A stretch of DNA of 64,000 nt from Anaeromyxobacter sp. (GCA_016718565.1 JADKCZ010000002.1:1-64000), one strand, 5' to 3'; numbered from the stretch's first letter, positions 52,468-63,292 are shown. Numbers and translations: made by a program. Notes: generated by a model from the sequence alone, not told the origin.

Positions 52468-54069
52468 ATGAAGCACGTCCTCAAGGCGGCCCTGGTGGCC
52501 AGCCTCCTCGGCGCCTCGGCCGCCTACGCCCAGGTCCCGCTGTTCGATCTCGAGCGGCTCTCGCTCGACCCGGCCGCGGTCTCCTCGATGGTGATCGGCA
52601 CCGGCGAGGTGCGCGCCAAGGGCGACACCCGCCTGTCGCTGGCCGCCCACTACGAGAACCGCCCGCTGGTGCTCAACGACGACGACACCATCCGCGGCGG
52701 CGGCACCAGCACCCCCGGCACCCGGCTGCAGAACGTGGTCGGCAACCGGGTCACCGCCCACCTGGGCGCCTCCGTGTCGCTGACCAGCAAGCTCGAGGTC
52801 AGCCTCCGCGTCCCCGTGGTGGCCTGGCAGGAGGGCGCCACCATCCCGGGCCTGGCCCCGGTGACCTCGGCCGGCCTCGGCACCCCGGCCTTCGGCCTGC
52901 GCTACGCGCTGATGGCGCAGGGCAGCGCCAGCCCCTTCAACATCGCCGTCGCCTCCGAGGCGCTCCTGCCGTTCGGCGCCACCGAGGCGCTGGCCGGCTC
53001 GGACCGCTGGGCCTTCACGCCCCGCCTCGAGGTCGGCCGTCACTTCGAGGGCTTCGTGGTGGGCGGGCAGGCCGGCATGCTGATGCGCCGCCAGCTCGCC
53101 GCCTTCCCCGACGGGGCCGTCCTGGGCAGCGAGTTCCAGGTGGGCGCCGTGGCCGCCACCACCGGCGCCCCGCTCCGCGGTGAGCTGTCGGTCCGCGGCA
53201 ACCTCGGCTACGAGGCCCAGCGCACCATGGAGGTGCTGGCCGGCGCGCGCTACACCTTCGCGACCGACTGGGAGGGCTTCGCCCTCGGCGGCCCCGGCTT
53301 CTTCGAGGCCCCGGGCACGCCGCGCTTCCGCGGCCTGATCGGCCTGGCCTACGTGCCGGTCGCCAAGAAGGCCCCGCCGCCGCCCCCGGCCGATCCCTGC
53401 GCCGCTGGCATGGTCCACACGCCGGCCCAGTGCCCGGCGCTCGACGACGACAAGGACGGCATCCTCAACAGGGACGACGTCTGCCCGCTGGTGGCCGGCA
53501 TCGCCGAGGAGAAGGGCTGCCCGGCCAAGGACAGCGACGCCGACGGCATCTTCGACCACAAGGACAAGTGCCCCACCGTGGCCGGCATCGCCGAGCTCGA
53601 GGGCTGCCCGGCCAAGGACGGCGACGCCGACGGCATCCCCGACCACAAGGACCGCTGCCCCGACGTGGCGGGCGTGGCCGACAACGCCGGCTGCCCGCCG
53701 GCCAAGGCCGTGCTGAACGTCGCCACCGGCAAGATCGACATCCTCGAGAAGGTCTACTTCGACACCGGCAAGGCCACCATCCAGGATCGGTCCTTCCCGC
53801 TGCTCGACGAGGTGGCGCAGGTGCTGGCCCGCAACCCCCAGCTCACCAAGGTGGTGGTCGAGGGCCACACCGACAGCACCGGCTCGGCCAGGCTGAACAC
53901 CAAGCTGTCGGCCGACCGCGCCAAGGCCGTGGCCGCCTACCTGGTCGGCAAGGGCACCGACGCCGCCCGCCTGGACTCGAAGGGCTTCGGCTCGTCGAGG
54001 CCGGTGGGTGACAACCAGACCGCCGCTGGCCGCGACTCGAACCGCCGCGTGGAGTTCACCATCCCGTAG
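52468..54069 (+). CDS. OmpA family outer-membrane protein with TSP3 repeats
   Basis: A 533-residue protein with a signal peptide (residues 3-22, cleaved after AYA). A beta-barrel-like region (about 30-300) ends in a short APPPPPADPC linker. Three thrombospondin type-3 calcium-binding repeats follow (DDDKDGILNRDDVCP, DSDADGIFDHKDKCP, DGDADGIPDHKDRCP). The C-terminal OmpA domain (about 415-533) has YFDTGKATI and VVEGHTDSTGSARLNTKLSADRAKAV, which binds peptidoglycan. It should tie the outer membrane to the cell wall. GGGGGAGAA precedes the ATG. It is convergent with the homocysteine methyltransferase gene only 18 nt away. Confidence 0.92.
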   Translation: MKHVLKAALVASLLGASAAYAQVPLFDLERLSLDPAAVSSMVIGTGEVRAKGDTRLSLAAHYENRPLVLNDDDTIRGGGTSTPGTRLQNVVGNRVTAHLGASVSLTSKLEVSLRVPVVAWQEGATIPGLAPVTSAGLGTPAFGLRYALMAQGSASPFNIAVASEALLPFGATEALAGSDRWAFTPRLEVGRHFEGFVVGGQAGMLMRRQLAAFPDGAVLGSEFQVGAVAATTGAPLRGELSVRGNLGYEAQRTMEVLAGARYTFATDWEGFALGGPGFFEAPGTPRFRGLIGLAYVPVAKKAPPPPPADPCAAGMVHTPAQCPALDDDKDGILNRDDVCPLVAGIAEEKGCPAKDSDADGIFDHKDKCPTVAGIAELEGCPAKDGDADGIPDHKDRCPDVAGVADNAGCPPAKAVLNVATGKIDILEKVYFDTGKATIQDRSFPLLDEVAQVLARNPQLTKVVVEGHTDSTGSARLNTKLSADRAKAVAAYLVGKGTDAARLDSKGFGSSRPVGDNQTAAGRDSNRRVEFTIP

Positions 54070-54087
54070 CGGCCGACGCAGCCCGTC

Positions 54088-54978
54088 TCACCTGGCGCCC
54101 TCGTCGCGGACCATCGCGGCGAGGGCGTCGACGTGTCCGGAGTCCGCCCCGCAGCACCCGCCCACCAGGCGGGCGCCGGCCCGGAGCGCGGGCGCCAGGG
54201 CCGCGGCGAAGGCGGAGGGCGGCAGCACCTGGCCCGGCAGGCCCGGGCTGGGCTTCGCCACCAGGGGCACCGGCAGCGACGCCAGGGCCCAGCTGGCCAG
54301 GGCGGTGAGCGCGGGCCCGGCCAGGACGCAGTTCACCCCCACCGCCGCGGCCCCGCCGGCTGCGGCCTCCAGGAGCATGGGGCCGGCGTCCCCGCCGTCC
54401 GCGGCCAGCAGGCGGCCCCCGGCCTCGGCCAGCGTGAAGGTGACCACCACCGGCAGGCCGCAGGCGCGCGCGGCCCGCAGCGCGGCGGTGGCCTCGCGCC
54501 GGTCGTACTGGCTCTCCAGCCAGAGCAGGTCCACCCCGGCCCCCGCCAGGGCCGCCACCGCCTCCGCGAACCGCCCCTCCAGCTCGGAGGCCGGCGGCGC
54601 CGCCCCACCCGGCGTGGCCAGCGCCAGCGGCCCGAGGGCGCCGGCCACCCAGCCGCCGCCGGCTGCGGCCCGGGCCAGCCCGGCGGCCTGGCGGCACAGC
54701 GCCGTGGCCCGCCCGGACGCCAGGCGCCCGGCCAGGCGCGGCGCCGCCGCGTTGAAGGTGCAGGTGAGCAGGATCCGGGCGCCGGCCGCGGCGTGAGCGC
54801 GGTGCACCGCGGCGATCTCCTCCGGGTGGTCCCCGAGCCAGGCCTCGGGGAGCTCGCCGGGCGGCAGGCCCCGCGCCTGGAGCGCCGTGCCCATGGCGCC
54901 GTCGAGCAGCACCGGGCCGGCCCGCAGGGCGCGGCGCAGGGCCGCGGGCAGCGGGGCGGCGGGGCCCGGCGGGCTCAC
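54088..54978 (-). CDS. homocysteine S-methyltransferase family protein
   Basis: A 296-residue TIM-barrel enzyme that moves a methyl group to homocysteine from a donor such as S-methylmethionine. LLDGAMGTALQARG opens the fold, TCTFNAAAPR follows, and the zinc ligands are the Cys in GVNCVLAGP and the two Cys of VGGCCGADSGHVDAL. There is no folate- or cobalamin-binding domain, so it is the short MmuM-like type and not MetH. GTG 54978 overlaps the stop of the preceding beta-CASP gene by 4 nt. The C-terminus is convergent with the OmpA gene. Confidence 0.9.
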   Translation of the reverse strand: MSPPGPAAPLPAALRRALRAGPVLLDGAMGTALQARGLPPGELPEAWLGDHPEEIAAVHRAHAAAGARILLTCTFNAAAPRLAGRLASGRATALCRQAAGLARAAAGGGWVAGALGPLALATPGGAAPPASELEGRFAEAVAALAGAGVDLLWLESQYDRREATAALRAARACGLPVVVTFTLAEAGGRLLAADGGDAGPMLLEAAAGGAAAVGVNCVLAGPALTALASWALASLPVPLVAKPSPGLPGQVLPPSAFAAALAPALRAGARLVGGCCGADSGHVDALAAMVRDEGAR

Positions 54979-56366
54979 GGCGCCAGGGCGTGGGTCTCGA
55001 GGTGCCGCGGCACCAGGCATGGCCAGCCCATGGCGTCGAGCCGTGCCCGGGCCGCCTCGAGCGCCACCGGCTCGCCGTGCACCAGGAAGGTGCGCCGCGG
55101 CGGCGCGGGCCGCGCCGACAGCCAGCGGGCCAGCTCGGCCTCGTCGGCGTGCGCCGAGAAGCCGGAGAGGCTGGCCACCCGGGCGCGCACCGGCACGTCC
55201 TGGCCGTGCAGCCGCACCGTGGCGGCGCCGCTCTGCAGGCTCCAGCCGCGGGTGCCGGCCGCCTGGAAGCCGACCAGCAGCACGGTGGTGCGCTCGTCGG
55301 GCAGGCGCCGCGCCAGGTGGTGCAGCACCCGGCCGCCGGTGGCCATGCCCGAGGCCGAGAGGATGATGCAGGGACCCTCGACCCGGTTGATGGCCTTGGA
55401 CTGCTCGGGGCTGCGGGCGAACTGGAGCCGCCGCGGGCGCAGGGGCTCGATGCCGGCCGCCAGCAGCCGCACCATCTCGTCGTCGTGGTCCTCGCGGTGG
55501 GCCACGTGGATGGGCGTGGCGTCCACCGCCATGGGCGAGTCGACGAAGACGGGCAGCTCGGGGATCTCGCCGCGCTGCTCCAGCTCGCGCAGGGCGAAGA
55601 GCACCTCCTGGGTGCGCCCGATGGCGAAGGCCGGGATGAGGAGGGCGCCGCCGCGCTCCACCGCCGCCAGCACCTCCGCTCGCAGGCCGGCGGCGCCGGG
55701 GCCTGCCGGGTGGCGCCGCCCGCCGTAGGTGCTCTCCAGCACCAGCACGTCGGCCGCCGGCCCGGGCTCGGGGTCGGGCAGGATGGGGGCGCCGTAGCGG
55801 CCCAGGTCGCCGCTGAAGAGGATCCGGACCGGCGGCGGCCCGGCCACCTCCAGCAGCACCGTGGCGCTGCCCAGGATGTGGCCGGCCCGGTGGAAGGTGA
55901 GGGTGACCCCCGGGGCCACCAGCCTGGGCCGGCCGTAGCCGAGCGGCGCCAGGCGCGGCAGCGCGGCCAGGGCGTCGTCCTCGGTGTAGAGCGGGGCGGC
56001 GTTGGGGGCGTGCTTCGAGTAGCCACGCCGGTTGGCCCAGGAGGCCTCCTCCTCCTGCAGCCGGCCCGAGTCGGGCAACAGCAGGGCCAGCAGGTCGCGG
56101 GTGGCGGGCGTGACGTGCACCGGACCGGGGTAGCCCTGCCGCACCAGCAGCGGCAGCGCGCCGGTGTGATCGATGTGGGCGTGCGTCAGCACCACCGCGG
56201 TGATGGAGTCCGGGGCGACCGGCCAGGGGGCCCGGTTGCGCAGCCTGAGGTCCTTGGGCCCCTGGAACAGGCCGGCGTCCACCAGCACGCGGGCCGCGCC
56301 GGTGTCGACCAGGAAGCGGGAGCCGGTGACGGTGCCGGCTGCACCCAGGAAGCGGATGGACGCCAT
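54975..56366 (-). CDS. beta-CASP metallo-beta-lactamase-fold ribonuclease
   Basis: A 463-residue MBL-fold protein of the RNA-processing beta-CASP group. The zinc motif is LTHAHIDHTG (HxHxDH), with a further His in HRAGHILGSAT and FSGDLGRYG. The beta-CASP motifs are LLIPAFAIGRTQEVLFAL, the GMATGGRVLHHLARR region and HADEAEL, where the last His precedes an Asp/Glu. It probably cuts or trims RNA and resembles the archaeal and bacterial CPSF-like family. TAGGAT lies 9 nt before the ATG. It is divergent from the NUDIX gene and co-transcribed with the homocysteine methyltransferase gene. Confidence 0.88.
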   Translation of the reverse strand: MASIRFLGAAGTVTGSRFLVDTGAARVLVDAGLFQGPKDLRLRNRAPWPVAPDSITAVVLTHAHIDHTGALPLLVRQGYPGPVHVTPATRDLLALLLPDSGRLQEEEASWANRRGYSKHAPNAAPLYTEDDALAALPRLAPLGYGRPRLVAPGVTLTFHRAGHILGSATVLLEVAGPPPVRILFSGDLGRYGAPILPDPEPGPAADVLVLESTYGGRRHPAGPGAAGLRAEVLAAVERGGALLIPAFAIGRTQEVLFALRELEQRGEIPELPVFVDSPMAVDATPIHVAHREDHDDEMVRLLAAGIEPLRPRRLQFARSPEQSKAINRVEGPCIILSASGMATGGRVLHHLARRLPDERTTVLLVGFQAAGTRGWSLQSGAATVRLHGQDVPVRARVASLSGFSAHADEAELARWLSARPAPPRRTFLVHGEPVALEAARARLDAMGWPCLVPRHLETHALAP

Positions 56367-56375
56367 CTCGGCCCA

Positions 56376-56381
56376 ATCCTA
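56376..56381 (-). promoter_or_regulatory. TAGGAT -10-like hexamer before the beta-CASP gene
   Basis: On the minus strand TAGGAT ends 9 nt before ATG 56366. It is one of four exact TAGGAT copies placed this way in the window. Confidence 0.4.
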
Positions 56382-56461
56382 CAATCCCCGGGCCGTGCGC
56401 CGAGGCGACCGGAGGTCGCGCGCCCCGTCAAGGGCGCGGCGAACGTGAAGGGGACACAGGC

Positions 56462-56851
56462 ATGCGCCGGAAGATCCGCGTCGTCGGGGCCATGATCGAG
56501 CAGGACGGCCGCTACCTCATCACCCAGCGACCCCCGCGCGCCTCCCTGCCGCTGCTGTGGGAGTTCCCGGGCGGCCGGGTCGAGGTCGGCGAGACCGATC
56601 AGGCGGCGCTGGCGCGCGAGCTCGGCGAGGAGATGGGCGTGCTCGTCGAGGTCGGCGACCGGGTCCTGCACGTGGAGCACGCCTACGAGGGCTACGACAT
56701 CGACTTCTGCGTCTACCGCTGCCGCCTGGTCTCGGGTGAGGTGGCGCACACCCGCATCCACGATCACCGATGGGTGCGCCCGGACGAGCTCGACCAGTAC
56801 GAGTTCCCGCCGGCCGACGAGAAGTCGATCGCCCAGCTGCTCGGGCTCTAG
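56462..56851 (+). CDS. NUDIX hydrolase, MutT-like
   Basis: A 129-residue NUDIX protein with an intact nudix box: GGRVEVGETDQAALARELGEEMGV (about 37-60), including the RE..EE metal-binding residues. The opening KIRVVGAMIEQDGRYLITQRP and the length suit MutT-type enzymes that clean oxidised nucleotides such as 8-oxo-dGTP, but other NUDIX substrates are possible. The start ATG 56462 follows AGGGGACAC. It is divergent from the beta-CASP nuclease gene and followed by the HtrA gene after about 110 nt. Confidence 0.88.
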   Translation: MRRKIRVVGAMIEQDGRYLITQRPPRASLPLLWEFPGGRVEVGETDQAALARELGEEMGVLVEVGDRVLHVEHAYEGYDIDFCVYRCRLVSGEVAHTRIHDHRWVRPDELDQYEFPPADEKSIAQLLGL

Positions 56852-56959
56852 GCTCTGGCGCTTCACCCCTCCCGGGGCGGGCGGGGGACAGGGAATAGAC
56901 AGCCCCGGAGCGGCGTCTTACCTGCACCCCATGTCCGGCATCCCCGAGGAGAAGCGCCC

Positions 56960-58471
<1,512 letters not shown>

Positions 58472-58513
58472 CCGGCGCTTCGCCACCCCGGCCAGCCTCG
58501 GGCTGGCCACCGC

Positions 58514-58545
58514 GACGCCGCCGGGGCTCACGCTCCGGCGGCGTC
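58514..58545 (+). terminator. hairpin after the HtrA gene
   Basis: A perfect 11-bp stem, GACGCCGCCGG (58514-58524) with CCGGCGGCGTC (58535-58545), has a 10-nt loop. It lacks a T-tract, so it is a weak or Rho-assisted terminator candidate. Confidence 0.4.
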
Positions 58546-58644
58546 GGTGCATCCGAGCGCGGCCCCAGGGTGGGTAGGTGTCGTTTATTTGCCTACATGC
58601 CCCTACCGTCCTACCTTGCTCAGACCTGCAGGGGAGGCCGCATC

Positions 58645-59031
58645 ATGGTCTGGCCGTGGAAGGGAACGCCAGGGAACGAGGAGGCCGAGCGGCGCGCCAG
58701 CGCGCGCCTCGACAAGGTCTTCCCGGTCTGGCTCGAGGGAGACCGCGGGGGCGCCCACGGGGTGGCTCGCAACATCTCGCCCGGCGGCCTCTTCGTCGAG
58801 ACCCCGGTGACCCAGCCCATCGGCTCGCAGGTGCGGGTCACCTTCGAGGGCGGACCGGCCGAGATGGTCGGGGTGGGCGAGGTCCGCTACGTCTGCGCCC
58901 TGACCGGCCAGCCGGCGTCGCCGGGGCGTGGGCCGGTGGGGGTGCGCGGCATGGGGCTGCGCTTCCTCTACTTCGAGGCGGCCCCCGAGGTCCGACAGGC
59001 CATCCCGGCCCGCGCCGGCGCGCTGCACTGA
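58645..59031 (+). CDS. single-domain PilZ protein
   Basis: A 128-residue protein consisting almost only of a PilZ domain. The c-di-GMP motifs are RxxxR (Arg17-Arg21, RASAR) and NxSxxG (Asn43-Gly48, NISPGG), followed by barrel strands ending GMGLRFLYFEA. It should bind c-di-GMP and act as a small adaptor. The start at 58645 has GGGGAGG 7 nt upstream; an extension to 58570 is rejected. The AT-rich stretch at about 58570-58620 before it is the best place for its promoter. No motility gene is adjacent. Confidence 0.85.
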   Translation: MVWPWKGTPGNEEAERRASARLDKVFPVWLEGDRGGAHGVARNISPGGLFVETPVTQPIGSQVRVTFEGGPAEMVGVGEVRYVCALTGQPASPGRGPVGVRGMGLRFLYFEAAPEVRQAIPARAGALH

Positions 59032-59103
59032 GGCGCGCCTCGGGCCAGCCGGTCCGCACGACCGGGTAGCGCCCCGTCCGGCGCCGTGTTACCCGATCCC
59101 AGG

Positions 59104-59877
59104 ATGCAGGCCATCGAGACCCACGGGCTGACCCGGCTCTTCGACGGGAGGCCCGCGGTGCTGGACCTCTCGCTCACCGTGCCCGAGGGCGCCTTCTACG
59201 GCTTCCTCGGGCCGAACGGGGCCGGCAAGTCCACCACCATGAAGCTCCTGACCGGGCTGCTGGCGCCGAGCGCCGGCCGGGCCACGGTGCTGGGGCACGA
59301 TCTGGGCGAGCGCTCGCTGGAGGTGCGCCGGCTGGTGGGGGTGGTGCCCGACGGGCTGGCGCTCTTCGAGCGGCTCTCGGGCGCCGAGCAGCTGCGGCTG
59401 CACGGGCAGCTCTACGGGCTGCCGCGGCGGGAGGCGGCGCGCCGCGCCGAGGAGCTGCTGGCGGCCATGGAGCTGACCGGCGACGCCGGCAAGCTGGTGG
59501 GCGACTACAGCCACGGCATGAAGAAGAAGCTGGCGCTGGGCTGCGCCCTCATCCACGGGCCGCGCCTGCTCTTCCTCGACGAGCCCTTCGAGGGCATCGA
59601 CGCGGTGGCGGTCAACGGCATCCGGCGCATGCTGCAGGGGCTGGTGGCCGGCGGCCAGATGACCATCTTCCTCACCAGCCACGTGCTGGAGGTGGTGGAG
59701 CGCCTGGTGACGCACGTGGGCATCATCCACGGCGGGCGGCTGGTGGCGCAGGGCACCCTCGACGAGGTGCGCGGCGCCGGCTCGCTGGAGGAGTCCTTCA
59801 TCCGCACGGTGGGCGAGGAGCGGGTGGCGCACCGGCTCTCCTGGCTGGGCGGGCCCGCCAGCGGCGCGGGCGGCTGA
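59104..59877 (+). CDS. ABC-2 type exporter ATP-binding subunit
   Basis: A 257-residue ATPase. Walker A is GPNGAGKSTTMK (about 38-49), the Q-loop region VVPDGLALFERLSG, the signature YSHGMKKKLALG (in place of LSGGQ, as in NatA-like exporters) and Walker B LLFLDEPFEGID. The H-loop is FLTSHVLEVVE. The N-terminus RLFDGRPAVLDLSLTVPEG is typical. It powers the adjacent membrane protein, whose gene starts 4 nt after its stop. ATG 59104 is preferred to GTG 59086. The substrate is unknown; this class moves drugs, lipids or ions. Confidence 0.92.
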   Translation: MQAIETHGLTRLFDGRPAVLDLSLTVPEGAFYGFLGPNGAGKSTTMKLLTGLLAPSAGRATVLGHDLGERSLEVRRLVGVVPDGLALFERLSGAEQLRLHGQLYGLPRREAARRAEELLAAMELTGDAGKLVGDYSHGMKKKLALGCALIHGPRLLFLDEPFEGIDAVAVNGIRRMLQGLVAGGQMTIFLTSHVLEVVERLVTHVGIIHGGRLVAQGTLDEVRGAGSLEESFIRTVGEERVAHRLSWLGGPASGAGG

Positions 59878-59881
59878 GCGG

Positions 59882-61513
59882 GTGGGGGCCTGGCGCGACA
59901 CGCCGCTGGCGGCGCTGGTGGAGCTCAGGCTGCGCCTCGGGCTGCGCCGGCTGCGCGGCCGGGGCGGGGTGCCCGAGCTGGTGGCCAAGGCGCTCAGCTA
60001 CCTGGTGCTGCTCCCGCTGGGCGTGGTGTTCGCCGGCCTGGTGGGGGCGGGCATGTACCGGGCGGCCCGGTCCGGCCGCGGCGTGCAGGTGGACCTGCCG
60101 GTCAGCGCCGTCCTGTTCGGCGTCTGGCAGGCCTGGACCGCGGTGGCCATGTCGCTGCACGAGCGGGAGGGGGTGGACCTGCGCCGCTTCCTGGTCTACC
60201 CGCTGGCCGCCGGCCGGGTCTTCACCTACGGCCTGGTGGCCTCGGTGGTGGGGGATCCCTTCGCGCTCTTCTGGTGCGTGCTGCTGGCCGGCGCCTGGGG
60301 CGGCGCGGCCGTGGGGCGGCCGGGCGCCTGGCTCCTCCCGCTGGCGCTGGCGCTGCTGCTCTTCGCCGCCTCGGTGGCCTGCTCCGTGGTGCTGCTGCAG
60401 GAGGTCTCCGGGCGGATCCTGCGCGGCAAGCGGACCCGCGAGGTGGCCATCGCGCTGCTCTACGTGGGGCTCGCCATGGGCGGCGCGGCGCTGGCCGGCC
60501 TGCGCGGTCGCATCGACCTGGCGCGCGCCAGGGAGGTGCTCGGGCTGGTCCAGTGGCTCGCCTGGCCGGCGGCGCTGGGGGCCGGCGCGGCCCGCCGGCT
60601 CTTCTCGGGTGAGGTGGCGGCGGCGCTGCCCTGGCTGGCCGGGCAGGCCGCCGCGGTGGCGGCCTCCGGGTGGGCCGCCTACCGGCTGACGCTCTCGGCC
60701 GCCACCTCCGGCGGCGCGGGCGGGGCGGCCAGCGGCTCGTCCGGCGGCGCCGGGTGGGCCGGTGGGTGGCTGCCCGGCCTGCTCGGACCGCTGCTGGAGC
60801 GGGAGGTCAAGCACCTGGCCCGCCACCCGCTGCCAGGGGTGCTGCTGCTGGTGATCCCCGCCATGGCGGGCGTGGTGGCCTGGCAGGCCTCGCCGCTCAT
60901 CCCGGCCGAGGCCGGCGAGGTGCTGCGGGCCCTGCCGCTGCTGGGGTTCGCCCTCTACACCCACCTGGCCACCCAGGTGTTCTGGCTCAACGCCTTCGGC
61001 TGGGATCGCGGCGGGGCGCGCCAGCACTACCTGGCCCCCCTCGACCTGGGAGAGGTGCTGGCCGCCAAGAACCTGGCCACCTACGCCCTGGCGGCCCTGC
61101 TCTACCTGGGCTGCGTGCTCCTGACCGTGGCGCTGGTCGGGGCGCCTCCGGGCTGGGCGCTGCTGGCGGCGCTGGCGCTGCACGCCGGCGTGGCCCCCTG
61201 GCTGCACGGCCTGGGCAACCTCCTGTCGGTGCTCAACCCGCGGGTGGCCTCTGCCACCCTGCAGCGCAGCGGCAACCTGCCGGCCCTCTCGGGCCTGCTG
61301 GGGATGGCCATCGTCTCGGGCGTGGCCGGGCTCTTCGCCCTGCCCGTGCTGCTGGCCCTGCGGCTCGACCAGGCCTGGATCCTGCCGGGGGCCTGGCTGG
61401 CGCTGGGCGCCGCCGGGCTGGCGCTCTACCGGGGCACCCTGCCGCGCATGGGGCGGCTGCTGGAGGCCCGGCGCGAGCTGCTGCTCGGGGTGGTGACCGG
61501 CGACGAGGCCTGA
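59882..61513 (+). CDS. ABC exporter membrane subunit
   Basis: A 543-residue very hydrophobic protein with about twelve to fourteen membrane helices and a Gly/Ala/Ser-rich linker near the middle (about 275-295). It may be made of two similar halves. GTG 59882 is 4 nt after the ATPase stop, so the two form an exporter. I do not recognise a closer family name; the long, Leu/Ala-dominated sequence has no known soluble domain. It is convergent with the glutamate dehydrogenase gene across 33 nt. Confidence 0.78.
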   Translation: MGAWRDTPLAALVELRLRLGLRRLRGRGGVPELVAKALSYLVLLPLGVVFAGLVGAGMYRAARSGRGVQVDLPVSAVLFGVWQAWTAVAMSLHEREGVDLRRFLVYPLAAGRVFTYGLVASVVGDPFALFWCVLLAGAWGGAAVGRPGAWLLPLALALLLFAASVACSVVLLQEVSGRILRGKRTREVAIALLYVGLAMGGAALAGLRGRIDLARAREVLGLVQWLAWPAALGAGAARRLFSGEVAAALPWLAGQAAAVAASGWAAYRLTLSAATSGGAGGAASGSSGGAGWAGGWLPGLLGPLLEREVKHLARHPLPGVLLLVIPAMAGVVAWQASPLIPAEAGEVLRALPLLGFALYTHLATQVFWLNAFGWDRGGARQHYLAPLDLGEVLAAKNLATYALAALLYLGCVLLTVALVGAPPGWALLAALALHAGVAPWLHGLGNLLSVLNPRVASATLQRSGNLPALSGLLGMAIVSGVAGLFALPVLLALRLDQAWILPGAWLALGAAGLALYRGTLPRMGRLLEARRELLLGVVTGDEA

Positions 61514-61546
61514 CGCCGCGGCGAGGAGCGCCCCGCGCGTCGCCAC

Positions 61547-63073
61547 CTACTGCGAGAACCCCTCCAGCAGGTAGTGGGACTCGACGCGGCGGAGGGCCAG
61601 GCACATGGCGGCGGTGCGCACGTCGGTGGGCGCCCCGATGCAGTAGGGGCGCGAGTTGTGCAGCGGGGTGCGCCGGGGCGTGTCGCGCGCCACGTCGCGG
61701 ATGATGGCGTAGTTCGACTTGATGGCGCGCTCCAGGCGCTGGTTGACGTCGGCCTCGGTCCACTTCTCCAGCTTCTGGTTCTGCAGCCACTCGTAGTAGC
61801 TCACGGTGACGCCGCCGGCGTTGCAGATGATGTCCGGGATGAGGTCGATGCCGCGGGCCTGCAGCACCCGGTCGCCCTCCTGGGTGGTGGGCCCGTTGGC
61901 GCCCTCGGCCACCAGCCGGACGGTCAGCTTCTCGGCCACCTCGCCGTCGATCTCCTCGCCCAGCGCCGCCGGCACCAGGATGTCGGCGTCCACCAGCCAG
62001 AAGTCGGCCTTGGAGATGGCGGCGGCGCCCGGGAAGCCGGCCACGGTGCGGCGCAGGTTGGCCGGGTTGGCGTGCACGTAGCTGGCCAGCGCGTCCACGT
62101 CGAGGCCGGCCTCGGCGTGCACCGTGCCGAAGGCGTCGTTGACGGCCACGATGCGCGCGCCCTGCGCCGCCAGGATCTCGGCGGTGGCCGACCCCACGTT
62201 GCCGAAGCCCTGCACCAGCACCCGCGCGCCCTTGAGGGAGAAGCCCTTCTCGCGGGCCCACTCCTCGATGCAGTAGACCACGCCCTGGCCGGTGGCCTTG
62301 AGCCGCCCCTCCGACCCGCCGATGCGCACGTCCTTGCCGGTGACCACGCCGCGCAGGGCGTGGTGGTCGCGCTCACCGTCGGTGTACTGCCGCATCATGT
62401 AGGCCATGGTCTGGCCGTTGGTGCCGACGTCGGGCGCCGGGATGTCCAGGAACGGCCCCATCAGGTTCTTCAGCTTGTAGACGTAGCGGAGCGAGATGGC
62501 CTCCAGCTCCTCCCGCGAGAAGCGCATGGGGTCGAAGCGGATGCCGCCCTTGGCCCCGCCGAAGGGGATCTCGGCGATGGCGGTCTTCCAGGTCATGTCG
62601 GCCGCCAGGGTCTTGAAGAGGTCGAGCGACGCCTCCTGGTGGTAGCGGATGCCGCCCTTGTACGGGCCGCGCACCTGGTTGTGCTGGACCCGGTAGGCCT
62701 TGAACTTGCGCGGGCCGCCCTTCTCGACGCGGAAGAACCCCTTGCCCGGGATGTTGAGGACCCCCTGGCGCATGGTGAGGTCGGCGTCCAGCAGGGCCCG
62801 GCGGTGCAGGATGAACTTGCCGTCGGCCAGGGGCTCCAGCGCCTCGCCGGCCTCGACGCCGGAGGGCGGCAGGTCGCGGAAGGGCCCGAGGTCCGCGGGG
62901 GCCAGCGGGACCAGCCGGTCCCGCACCTCGATGGTGACGTAGAAGATGTGCTCGAAGTCCGGCTCCTCGATCTCCATCCGCACCCGCGGGTTGAGGTGGA
63001 TCAGGTCGGCGGCCCGATCGAAGGTCTCCACCGCCCCCTCCCAGAACCCCTTCCTCGAGCTTCCCCTGGCCAT
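61547..63073 (-). CDS. glutamate dehydrogenase, Glu/Leu/Phe/Val family
   Basis: A 508-residue oxidoreductase linking glutamate and 2-oxoglutarate plus ammonia. The substrate loops are GPYKGGIRYHQEAS and FGGAKGGIRFDPM, with the catalytic Lys residues; APDVGTNGQTMAYMMRQY follows. The NAD(P) domain has VLVQGFGNVGSATAEIL. The N-terminal 80 residues exceed a standard enzyme of about 420-450 residues and are hydrophilic. Gene distance separates it from the Amt transporter, but both handle ammonium. A promoter with TAGAGT and 17-nt spacing lies upstream, and AGGAAAGG precedes the ATG. Leucine or phenylalanine dehydrogenase is less likely from length. Confidence 0.9.
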   Translation of the reverse strand: MARGSSRKGFWEGAVETFDRAADLIHLNPRVRMEIEEPDFEHIFYVTIEVRDRLVPLAPADLGPFRDLPPSGVEAGEALEPLADGKFILHRRALLDADLTMRQGVLNIPGKGFFRVEKGGPRKFKAYRVQHNQVRGPYKGGIRYHQEASLDLFKTLAADMTWKTAIAEIPFGGAKGGIRFDPMRFSREELEAISLRYVYKLKNLMGPFLDIPAPDVGTNGQTMAYMMRQYTDGERDHHALRGVVTGKDVRIGGSEGRLKATGQGVVYCIEEWAREKGFSLKGARVLVQGFGNVGSATAEILAAQGARIVAVNDAFGTVHAEAGLDVDALASYVHANPANLRRTVAGFPGAAAISKADFWLVDADILVPAALGEEIDGEVAEKLTVRLVAEGANGPTTQEGDRVLQARGIDLIPDIICNAGGVTVSYYEWLQNQKLEKWTEADVNQRLERAIKSNYAIIRDVARDTPRRTPLHNSRPYCIGAPTDVRTAAMCLALRRVESHYLLEGFSQ

Positions 63074-63137
63074 GACGACGCCCTTTCCTGGAGGTGGATC
63101 GCGCCGGCCCCGGGCCGGGCCCGTGGAGCGTGGCGGG

Positions 63138-63166
63138 ACTCTAGTGGCGCCCCCGGGCGGCGTCCA
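63138..63166 (-). promoter_or_regulatory. sigma-70 type promoter of the glutamate dehydrogenase gene
   Basis: On the minus strand TGGACG (63161-63166) and TAGAGT (63138-63143) are spaced by exactly 17 nt, each matching four of six consensus bases. Transcription would start about 60 nt before the ATG at 63073. Confidence 0.5.
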
Positions 63167-63261
63167 CGTCTGGACCGTCGCGCGTCCACCGCCGAGGGTC
63201 GGGGCGGCCCAGGGTCAGGGCGCGGCCGGCCGCGGCACCGGCGGCTGCGGCGGCCCTCCCG

Positions 63262-63292
63262 GGAACGGAAACGGGCGCCTCGAGGGCGCCCG
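63262..63292 (-). terminator. hairpin terminator of tRNA-Thr
   Basis: The stem CGGGCGCC (63272-63279) with GGCGCCCG (63285-63292) has a 5-nt loop and is followed on the minus strand by TTTCCGTTCCC. It is about 30 nt after the tRNA 3' end. The U-tract is broken. Confidence 0.5.

Noticed and set aside
53430..53700. Tandem repeat DNA or CRISPR-like array in the OmpA gene
   Set aside because: The periodicity comes from three TSP3 protein repeats in frame; the repeats are imperfect and there are no spacers.
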